Positions 9,159-15,978 of a DNA stretch of 64,000 nt are shown one piece after another (positions within the stretch are counted from its first letter, which is position 1; the number at the start of each line of letters is the position of its first letter). The DNA is from a bacterium UBP8_UBA817 (GTDB taxonomy: Bacteria; Margulisbacteria; Marinamargulisbacteria; UBA817), in assembly GCA_002296285.1 (NCBI GenBank), contig DBHX01000055.1:1-64000 (forward strand). Direction: 5' to 3'. The notes under the pieces are model-generated. The model saw nothing but the letters and a program-made list of their open reading frames with translations. It searched no databases and was not told the origin of the DNA. Made by a program: the position numbers and the translations under genes.

Positions 9159-9257
9159 AAGTTATAGTACTGTTAATTTCTACTATTTGTAGATATAGGC
9201 AAAAACTATTGCATTGTTATAGTCTAAGACTTATATAAATTTCTACTATTAGTATGA
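9159..9257 (+). CRISPR. Two-repeat type V-A (Cas12a-like) CRISPR remnant
   Basis: The 3' half of repeat 1 is AATTTCTACTATTTGTAGAT (9175-9194), the Cas12a direct-repeat core with the TCTAC/GTAGA pseudoknot stem. Repeat 2 (9222-9257) starts GTCTAAGAC and contains AAATTTCTACTATTAGTATG, so it has the canonical 5' half but a damaged hairpin, as in a terminal repeat. Taken as 36 bases each, the repeats are 63 bases apart, leaving one 27-base spacer (9195-9221), a normal Cas12a unit. The 5' half of repeat 1 is divergent. No cas gene lies in the window. The 9031-9502 stretch has no other gene. Confidence 0.75.
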
Positions 9258-9270
9258 TTAGACTAGATTA

Positions 9271-9506
9271 AGTTCAAACAACTTTAAACCCATGCAACTG
9301 GTGACAAATTGTGACCGAAAATGTGATCGCAAATAAGCTCAATATCATACCAGCATACAAGTAATACTTGTGAACTGAATGAGTTTAAATTCCAAAAAAC
9401 CCCAATTGGAAGTCGCAATTTGCGACATCCAATTATCTAAAAAATAGGGCAACTTTCAAGAAATCCTTGATAGTTCAAATGACTTTAAATCGACGCAACT
9501 GGTTAC
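9271..9506 (+). repeat. Imperfect 35-bp direct repeats beside the CRISPR remnant
   Basis: Copies at 9271-9305 and 9472-9506, 201 bases apart. Shared blocks in order: AGTTCAAA, ACTTTAAA, GCAACTGGT and AC. The right copy covers the fic stop codon. They may be duplicated 3' ends or edges of an inserted segment. No ORF of note lies between them. Confidence 0.6.
9404..9434. repeat. 31-bp inverted repeat downstream of fic
   Basis: Arms AATTGGAAGTCGCAA and TTGCGACATCCAATT are complementary except for one position, around a single central T. No T-tract follows, so this looks like a protein-binding palindrome or a cruciform rather than a terminator. Confidence 0.65.
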
Positions 9507-10603
9507 GTGTTAAGATCATCTAAAAATTGAAGGGTATATCGAGTTGATTTCAAGTGCCCAGTTTTCTTTAAGATATGTAGTTCAACAAGGTGTTGAAGGT
9601 CTCTTGTTGCGGTAGCTCTGGATGTTTTCGAAATTTTAATGTAGTTTTCAGAACTTAACCCGCCTTTAAATCCACCTAACCCTTCATCAAATATTCTTAA
9701 AAGCACCATTGTCTGTCGTTTATTTAACTCTGGATGAGAACGTATTTCTGATTTTTTAACGATAAATTGAATCAATTTAATGGTATGTTTTTGAGCCATT
9801 AGAATGGTGTCGCTAAAATAGTTGATCCAACGATTAATGTTTAATGTTCGATTGTTTTTCTCGAATTGCAAATAATACTCGCGTTGATTTTCAAATATGA
9901 CTTTTGATAACGACATTAAGGTTGGGGTTTCGGTGTGTTCAGAGATTATTTTTTTAACCAATGCTCGCCCAATGCGACCATTGCCATCTTCAAATGGATG
10001 AATGGATTCGAAATAAAAATGGGCAATGCTTGCACGTATCAAGCATGGTAATGGCGCTTTGCCATTGGGAGATGTGTCATTAAACCACTGAATGTACATA
10101 TCCATTTCAGCTTTTACATTGGATGATGGCGGTGCTTCAAAATGAACCTTTGGGTGTCCAATATTGCCCGATACAATCTGCATGGGCTCATTCCCAGATC
10201 GGTACCTCCCAGGCCGTATATTTTTGTCGTGCCCACAAACTCTTTTGTGAAGTTCGTATAAATAGGAGTGACTGAGCTTTTTTTTATAGTTCGAATAAAT
10301 AAATATCATCATGTTTGAAACCCCACGCTCTTTTTCAGGGATTTTTTCATTGGTTTGAATGCCGAAGTTTTTTTTAATCGAGGATTGAATGCTTTTTCGA
10401 TCCAGGTACTCACCTTCGATTTCACTTGTTTTGAGCGCTTCTTCAGATATTAGTTCAATTTCAATGTCCTTAAGCGAATCCCTATTAATAACACTTATTG
10501 CACCAGTCATAAGACTGGCTTGTTTAATGAATTCGATTTCTTTTTCATTATCAATAGAAAAATTAAATGTTGGCCATTCAGGTTGTTCCCAGTTCCATTT
10601 CAT
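9503..10603 (-). CDS. Fic family protein (putative AMPylase) with N-terminal inhibitory motif
   Basis: Fic enzymes transfer AMP (or other nucleotides) from ATP to a hydroxyl on a target protein. The catalytic motif HPFEDGNGRIGR is complete at residues 202-213. The N-terminal DUF4172-like domain carries TSEIEG at residues 59-64, fitting the [S/T]xxxE[G/N] helix that blocks ATP in class II (self-inhibited) Fic proteins. The C-terminus (about 295-366) looks like a winged helix (SKTSRATATRDLQHLVELHILKK), so the protein could bind DNA and control its own gene. The ribosome site AAAGGA is good. It sits on an island between a CRISPR remnant and a truncated gene, so it was probably acquired. The target is unknown. 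Confidence 0.93.
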   Translation of the reverse strand: MKWNWEQPEWPTFNFSIDNEKEIEFIKQASLMTGAISVINRDSLKDIEIELISEEALKTSEIEGEYLDRKSIQSSIKKNFGIQTNEKIPEKERGVSNMMIFIYSNYKKKLSHSYLYELHKRVCGHDKNIRPGRYRSGNEPMQIVSGNIGHPKVHFEAPPSSNVKAEMDMYIQWFNDTSPNGKAPLPCLIRASIAHFYFESIHPFEDGNGRIGRALVKKIISEHTETPTLMSLSKVIFENQREYYLQFEKNNRTLNINRWINYFSDTILMAQKHTIKLIQFIVKKSEIRSHPELNKRQTMVLLRIFDEGLGGFKGGLSSENYIKISKTSRATATRDLQHLVELHILKKTGHLKSTRYTLQFLDDLNT

Positions 10604-10740
10604 GAGCTATATCCTTTAAAGTATCGATCAAATATACCGTCATTATGAGTCATAAAAATAGAAATATCAAACATTATAATTGATCGTAATGAGTTATAAA
10701 ATAATATATTTAGCTCAAAAAAAGATAAATAATGAGCTAT
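10602..10740 (-). promoter_or_regulatory. Four phased operator-like repeats upstream of fic
   Basis: ATGAGYYAT occurs at 10602, 10645, 10689 and 10732 (plus strand), spaced 43, 44 and 43 bases, about four helical turns. Three copies continue as ATAAA. The first overlaps the fic start codon and the third overlaps the expected -35 region. An inverted partial copy, TAGCTCA, lies at 10711-10717. Confidence 0.6.
10673..10701 (-). promoter_or_regulatory. Putative fic promoter
   Basis: On the minus strand a perfect TATAAT (10678 down to 10673) lies about 70 bases before the fic start. The -35 position at 17-base spacing (10701-10696, TTTTAT) is weak and overlaps an operator-like repeat. Confidence 0.45.
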
Positions 10741-10757
10741 AAATTTTTCGTTTTTAG

Positions 10758-10886
10758 ATTTATCCCGAGAAAGAAACCGGCTTCAATCCAAATATCTATG
10801 TGGACACGTTCAATGAGGATCCACAATTCACAGCAGAAGAGACCATCACACTTGGTGAAGGCCAATGGGTCTTTTCATTAAATTGA
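10758..10886 (+). pseudogene. 3' stump of a lost gene
   Basis: From ATT at 10758 a frame reads 42 sense codons to TGA at 10884-10886 (PEKETGFNPNIYVDTFNEDP ... LGEGQWVFSLN). There is no start codon and a TAG lies just upstream. The composition looks coding and differs from the very AT-rich fic leader beside it. This is most simply the C-terminal remnant of a gene cut off by the accessory island. The rest of 10604-10961 holds the fic operators and T-rich DNA. Confidence 0.45.
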
Positions 10887-10961
10887 TTAATTGTTTAATT
10901 CTTTTTTTGTGATTTTTTTGATCAGAGCGGCTGGTTTTTTAACGGAATGTATTGATTTTGA

Positions 10962-11501
10962 CTACTTTTGTGCGTTTTGTTGATGTTTTTTGTGAATTTT
11001 TGATAGGTTTACGTACTTTTTGGCCCATTGTTGTTGTTTTTCAATGGTGTCTTGGGGCGTGGGCTTGATGATTTTTCCTGGGGTGCCAACCACCAATGAA
11101 AATGGTGGGATGACTTGGTTTTCAAGGACAACGGCACCAGCGCCAATGATGCTGCCTCGTCCGATTCTGGCGCCAGATAAAATGATGGCGCCAATGCCAA
11201 TCAAGCAACATTCTTCAACATGACACCCATGCAAATTGACATGATGCCCAACGGTCACATCGTTTTCAACAATGCAGGGGAGGTCATTTTCAAGGTGAAT
11301 GATGCACCCGTCTTGTATGTTTGAGCGTTCGCCAATGACGATTTTGTTAATATCACCTCGCAAAACACTGTTGTACCACACCGAGGCATCTTTTTTGATG
11401 GTGACATCGCCCATCACCTGAGCGCCGGGGGCAATGAAGGCATCTGTATCGACCTGAGGTTGTTTGGTTAATGTGTTTTCGGGGAGATGAAATTGAATCA
11501 T
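10962..11501 (-). CDS. Gamma-class carbonic anhydrase family protein
   Basis: Left-handed beta-helix (hexapeptide repeat) protein of 179 residues, as in YrdA, PaaY and CamH. Zinc ligands fit the family: His69 (CIIHL), His86 and His91 in VGHHVNLHGC, the HxxxxH spacing of gamma-carbonic anhydrases. Typical family segments GDVTIKKDASVWYNSVLRGD and RSNIQDGCIIH are present, and a helical tail follows the repeats. The acidic loop of the founding enzyme Cam is absent, so CO2 hydration activity is plausible but not certain. It is transcribed away from yebC. Confidence 0.92.
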   Translation of the reverse strand: MIQFHLPENTLTKQPQVDTDAFIAPGAQVMGDVTIKKDASVWYNSVLRGDINKIVIGERSNIQDGCIIHLENDLPCIVENDVTVGHHVNLHGCHVEECCLIGIGAIILSGARIGRGSIIGAGAVVLENQVIPPFSLVVGTPGKIIKPTPQDTIEKQQQWAKKYVNLSKIHKKHQQNAQK

Positions 11502-11536
11502 GGTGATACTTTATCTTAAATTGATGTTTGAATACA

Positions 11537-11571
11537 ATATAAGTTGTGAATTTATCGATATATGTTGTGAA
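11537..11571 (+). promoter_or_regulatory. Phased direct repeat between the carbonic anhydrase gene and yebC
   Basis: ATATAAGTTGTGAA (11537-11550) and ATATATGTTGTGAA (11558-11571) differ at one position and are 21 bases apart, two helical turns. They lie in the divergent promoter region and could be a dimer-binding operator. Confidence 0.45.
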
Positions 11572-11627
11572 AGGGCATGATTGAAAGGGTCGGTGTTGAG
11601 TTGATTTGGTTCATTTTATTGTATTTT

Positions 11628-11657
11628 TTGACGACTTTACATGTTTTCACGTATAAT
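11628..11657 (+). promoter_or_regulatory. Sigma-70-type promoter of yebC
   Basis: TTGACG (11628-11633), an 18-base spacer and TATAAT (11652-11657), 35 bases before the yebC ATG. It probably also serves the following surface-protein genes. Confidence 0.8.
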
Positions 11658-11691
11658 TTGAATAGATTCAACACCTTGGAGATAACAACCT

Positions 11692-12432
11692 ATGGCAGGT
11701 CATAATAAATGGTCGAAAGTTAAACATATAAAAGCCAAAGAAGATGCAAAAAAAGGCAAGGCATTTTCAAAGGTTGGTCGTGATATTACCATTGCGGCGC
11801 GTCAAGGTGGGGATAACCCAGACATGAACCCGGCGTTGCGTTTGGCCATACAAAAAGCCCGAGATGTCAATATGCCCAAAGACAATATCCAGCGTGCCAT
11901 TGAAAAAGGTGCTGGTACAGGTGAGGGGAATGCATTGGAAGAAATTATCTATGAAGCCTATGCGCCCGGTGGGGTGGCCATTTTGATTCGATCCTTAACA
12001 GACAACAAAAACCGAACGGTTCCCAATGTTCGTGCCGCGCTATCAAAGGCCGGTGGTAGTTTGGCCAGTTCCGGTGCTGTGAGCTACTTGTTTGAGAAAA
12101 AAGGGGTGCTGTTGTTTGATGATGATTGTGATTCTGATCATGTCATGGAATTGGCCATTGAGTCGGGGGCCGATGATGTGGATGTGCAGGATGATGGTTC
12201 CGTTGAAGTAACCACCACTCCCGAGGGGTTTGAGTCTGTGGTTGCCGCATTTAACGCGTCTTCTGTGGGGTATTTGGACGCCTCAATTGAGATGGTACCT
12301 CAAACCCGCATTTTATTGGACATTGAAAAGGCAAAGGGTTTTTTAAAACTCATCGATAAGTTGGAAGACGATGACGATATCCAAGACGTTTTTCATAATG
12401 CAGAGTTTCCCGATGAGGCCGTGGAGGGTTAG
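11692..12432 (+). CDS. yebC: YebC/PmpR (TACO1) family protein
   Basis: Full-length (246 residues) member of the TACO1 family, described as a DNA-binding regulator and more recently as a translation factor relieving stalls at proline stretches. The signature start MAGHNKWSKVKHIKAKEDAK is exact. Other family blocks are LRLAIQKARDVNMPKDNIQRAI, YEAYAPGGVAILI, and the acidic C-terminal domain. It normally sits beside ruvC, which is not seen here. Instead its stop codon is followed immediately by the start of a large secreted protein, suggesting cotranscription from the promoter at 11628. Confidence 0.95.
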   Translation: MAGHNKWSKVKHIKAKEDAKKGKAFSKVGRDITIAARQGGDNPDMNPALRLAIQKARDVNMPKDNIQRAIEKGAGTGEGNALEEIIYEAYAPGGVAILIRSLTDNKNRTVPNVRAALSKAGGSLASSGAVSYLFEKKGVLLFDDDCDSDHVMELAIESGADDVDVQDDGSVEVTTTPEGFESVVAAFNASSVGYLDASIEMVPQTRILLDIEKAKGFLKLIDKLEDDDDIQDVFHNAEFPDEAVEG

Positions 12433-15400
12433 ATGAAGCGGTTACTAATTGGTTTGTTTGTACTTCTTTTTTCGGTGGATGGATTTTCGGCCATTACTGT
12501 ATCCGATTTTGAACAAATTAATCTCGGTCGTGTTATTCGAGAAACTGAAACGGGTGCATTAAAGTTTGTGATTGTATCTGATGAGGCTGCTGGTGAGGTA
12601 TGGACCCAATTAAAAATAAATAGTGTCAATCTGTTTGATGCTTCAGACCAATCAAAAATTACGGATGTTAATTTGTATTATGATGATGGTGATGGGGTAT
12701 TTGATTCTGGCGATTCTGGCGATTCTGTGATTTCTGTAACAAAAACAATTACTGCAGATAATTTTGAATTTGATTTTACGGAATCCATCGATACGACTCA
12801 AAAAACAATCATTATTACGTTTAAATCGGGTTCAACGATTCCTTTAACATCGGCCCCGGATATTCAACTAACTGAGTTGAATGGTGGTACAGCCGCAAAT
12901 GGAATACAAACGGCTGCTAAAAAAATAGATATTGTTGGGCTGGATGTTGCTTTTGACGATTTGTCATCGGTCGAAGAGCTTGTTTATGATGCTGACGCAA
13001 CTAAGTTTCCTTTGCTTGAATTTAAATTAACGCCGGATACTGGTGAAGCTGGTTATTTTATTGAAAATATTATTGTTAACAATAGTCAAAATAACTTTGA
13101 TGCAACAGAAACAAATCATGGGGTATCTGCTTTGCACTTATATAAAGAATCAGATGATGAGGCTGCTGATCCACCTGTTACCTTTGATGCTTCAACAGAC
13201 ACCTTACTTAAGTCGATTACGAATGTTAGTGGTGATCCTGTGACCTTTAACTCCACAAATGCAGCCACCTTTTCATTTGATTTATCTGATGGCGATAACC
13301 GAAAAATTACGGATAAAAAAACATTTTACGTTGTGGCGGATGTTGGCCCATCAACAAACATTGAAATCAATGACACGGCAGTCCAAATAAATGCGAAGGT
13401 GACAAGCTTAACAGGCACAGGTGTGGGCTCAAGTTATTCCTATGGGCCAATTAATATTTCCGGTGAAGACCATAATAATCGATCGGTTTCTTTGGCGGGC
13501 ATGATCATTAAATCTGTTGAAAATATTTTTCCGAGCATGAACGCGGCTGCGGGATTAATCGATATTCCCATTTTAAAGTTTGTTGCTAAGTCGGTGGGTG
13601 TAAAGACACGTTTAAAGAAATTGGTCATAAGCAACGATGCCAATACGTTTGATGTTAATTCAAACCAATCTGGGATTACCAATTTGTCCCTGGTTTTAGA
13701 AGATGGTTGTGACACAAACCCACCAAGCTATGATTCTGACTCATGTTTGGGCGAGTATACTGGTTATGGGGTTGACGGACCAAATAATAGCCCTAACTTG
13801 GATAGCATCATTGAAGATGCTGATGCGTCAAATTATTCAGAGAAAATTACAGAGATTGGTGTCGGTAAAACATCAAATTCTTTTTTTCAAATTACGAGTG
13901 AGTCTTCTGCAACGTTTGATCATATTGGCACCGGAACGGCGGCAGGTGCTTTTAAAGAATTTGATGATGACATTGGGACGAACCTTGATGTAGATACTGG
14001 TAAAGAGAGGGCGTTTTACATTTTGGCCGATTTTGGTGCGAATATGAGTTCTGGGCAGTCCGTGAGTTTGAACATAAGTGCGGATACCAGGGCGAGTTAT
14101 GATAATAATTCTGATAATGATTATACAAATGATGATAATTATAGTGCGTTAAAAATTGGGTCATCATTACCTTTAACAGTGGCACCTACCCAATCGATTA
14201 CGGTTGTTGATCCTCAGTTAACCATCAAAACACCTTTGGATGTGGCCATTGGGGACAATGAGGTTGGGCTTTTTTGTGATACAGATATGGATGCCAATTG
14301 CACGAATGGTGCTGGCGGCACAAAGAAGTTGGTGGCGGGCATGTATGATGTGCTGATGTATGTGTTTGATTTCGATGCCTCGATTTCATTATCTGGGGTT
14401 TCTTTTGAATTTCAATCCCCCAACCGCTATTTTAGTCAGGAAAGCATTGGCATATCAAAACTATCGCTGTATTTAGACAAAGACAAAAATGGGGCCTTGG
14501 GGTCTGGCGATATCTTTTTGGGGTCTACGGATGCCTTTACTAATTCGGGCAAGACAGGAACGATTTCAAATGTTTCTTTGCCACAGGGAAAGGATCAAAA
14601 ATTATTGTTGTTGTTTGATATTGGGCAACGTGTGTCAGATTCAACGGATCAACTGTCTATTCAGTTATCCAATGTGATTGCTTCTGATAATGTTGTTGCC
14701 GGAATGTTTCCCAATCCCATTTCGCCGTACACGTATAATGTGGTGGCGCATAAACTGAAATTGCAAAAATTAATATCGGATATTTCTGATACCAATGTGA
14801 TTACCCAAGCGTCAACGTTTGATGTAACGGCGTACGTTGAGCCAACAGAGGAAGTAGATGAGCATGAAATTCAATTGATTCAGGTGGGGTCTACGGGCGT
14901 TCCCTTATCGAGCCCTAAATTTTATTTGGGTGGGGTGTCCGGTAGCAATCGCACCTATGAGTTTTCTCACACTTTTTTGCCTGATGTGAGTTATGCAGCG
15001 AACAATTTATTTGATAATCATGATACAGACTCGTTGGGTGCTGGTGTTGCGCTCAATTTGGTGTATCGTGTATCGGCTGCAAACATTACATCGGAAGGCA
15101 ATTACCTGATTGACTTTGATGTTTATTATAAGATGACGGATGAGGCTTATTTGTTATCGTCAAGAACAACCAATGAACCAGTGAATATACGATTGACCCG
15201 TTCGAAAGGGGCGGGCACGGATTATAAATCAGCCGTTGCGTTATCGGGAAGTAGCAGTGAGGCCAAGAGTGACAAAATCACACCATCGATGACCACAACA
15301 AATAAAGTGTATACCTGGTCACTTCCAGCCTATATTGAATCGGTGTCGGTTCAAGTCAATAATACCTTTACCTCATTTAACAATTATCAGTCGGTGCCTC

Positions 15401-15978
15401 AAAATGCACAATTAAAGATTCAATTTATCGATAGTGGGCAAGATATTGACCCCAGTTCGTTATCGTTGCAATTGAATGGCACCACCCTTAAATCGGAGTC
15501 CGAGATATCGGTCAATTCATCGGAGGCCTATTATGAGTATGATGCGTTGTCTGGCGAGTTATTGGTGAGCTCCATTGGGGATGCCAGTGGCACATTGACT
15601 GTATCAGCGAATGATAATTTTGGACAGGCCTATCCGTCAGCCCCATTGATTTTCTTTACGAGTGCCACGTTGGAAATTGAAAAGTTTTTTGTGTATCCCA
15701 ATCCGTTTTCCCCATCCATTCGATCATCTGGCGTGACTTTTGGGTTCTCATTAACCCAATCCGCGACAGTGAGTATTAAGGTATATGATGCCATGGGCCG
15801 TGAAATTAGTCAGGTGCCAGCACAAACCCTTGGTATGGGGTATCAAACCATAAGTTGGGATGCCATTATTGCTTCATCATCAAAATTTATACCTTCTGGC
15901 ACCTATTATTTGAAACTAACGGCAACGGATACCGATGGGGCTTCGAAAGTGGCGACCACGAAATTGGCGGTGTATTGA
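12433..15978 (+). CDS. Large secreted protein with C-terminal FlgD-Ig/T9SS-type domain
   Basis: 1181 residues. The signal peptide MKRLLIGLFVLLFSVDGFSA is followed by several beta-sandwich-like modules with Asp-rich loops reminiscent of calcium sites (YDDGDGVFDSGDSGD; YLDKDKNGALGSGD). The last 85 or so residues are a FlgD-Ig-like domain: VYPNPFSPS, FSLTQSATVSIKVYDAMGRE, WDA and SGTYYLKLTATD. In Bacteroidota such ends are type IX sorting domains; elsewhere they are often just the last Ig domain. The start abuts the yebC stop, and the stop overlaps the next start (TGATG), so the protein is coupled to the PorV-like barrel downstream. Function unknown; a surface or S-layer-like role is inferred. 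Confidence 0.8.
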   Translation: MKRLLIGLFVLLFSVDGFSAITVSDFEQINLGRVIRETETGALKFVIVSDEAAGEVWTQLKINSVNLFDASDQSKITDVNLYYDDGDGVFDSGDSGDSVISVTKTITADNFEFDFTESIDTTQKTIIITFKSGSTIPLTSAPDIQLTELNGGTAANGIQTAAKKIDIVGLDVAFDDLSSVEELVYDADATKFPLLEFKLTPDTGEAGYFIENIIVNNSQNNFDATETNHGVSALHLYKESDDEAADPPVTFDASTDTLLKSITNVSGDPVTFNSTNAATFSFDLSDGDNRKITDKKTFYVVADVGPSTNIEINDTAVQINAKVTSLTGTGVGSSYSYGPINISGEDHNNRSVSLAGMIIKSVENIFPSMNAAAGLIDIPILKFVAKSVGVKTRLKKLVISNDANTFDVNSNQSGITNLSLVLEDGCDTNPPSYDSDSCLGEYTGYGVDGPNNSPNLDSIIEDADASNYSEKITEIGVGKTSNSFFQITSESSATFDHIGTGTAAGAFKEFDDDIGTNLDVDTGKERAFYILADFGANMSSGQSVSLNISADTRASYDNNSDNDYTNDDNYSALKIGSSLPLTVAPTQSITVVDPQLTIKTPLDVAIGDNEVGLFCDTDMDANCTNGAGGTKKLVAGMYDVLMYVFDFDASISLSGVSFEFQSPNRYFSQESIGISKLSLYLDKDKNGALGSGDIFLGSTDAFTNSGKTGTISNVSLPQGKDQKLLLLFDIGQRVSDSTDQLSIQLSNVIASDNVVAGMFPNPISPYTYNVVAHKLKLQKLISDISDTNVITQASTFDVTAYVEPTEEVDEHEIQLIQVGSTGVPLSSPKFYLGGVSGSNRTYEFSHTFLPDVSYAANNLFDNHDTDSLGAGVALNLVYRVSAANITSEGNYLIDFDVYYKMTDEAYLLSSRTTNEPVNIRLTRSKGAGTDYKSAVALSGSSSEAKSDKITPSMTTTNKVYTWSLPAYIESVSVQVNNTFTSFNNYQSVPQNAQLKIQFIDSGQDIDPSSLSLQLNGTTLKSESEISVNSSEAYYEYDALSGELLVSSIGDASGTLTVSANDNFGQAYPSAPLIFFTSATLEIEKFFVYPNPFSPSIRSSGVTFGFSLTQSATVSIKVYDAMGREISQVPAQTLGMGYQTISWDAIIASSSKFIPSGTYYLKLTATDTDGASKVATTKLAVY

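Noticed and set aside
9195..9221. Self-targeting of the CRISPR spacer within the window
   Set aside because: No match beyond a few bases was found by eye on either strand; needs a computed search.
10890..10960. Terminator of the carbonic anhydrase gene in the T-rich stretch
   Set aside because: T-runs are on the plus strand, so on the transcript they are A-runs; no stem with a U-tract in the right direction.
15855..15977. Upstream in-frame start for the PorV/SLH gene, adding 41 residues
   Set aside because: It would overlap the previous gene by over 120 bases and hide a good signal peptide that begins at ATG 15978.
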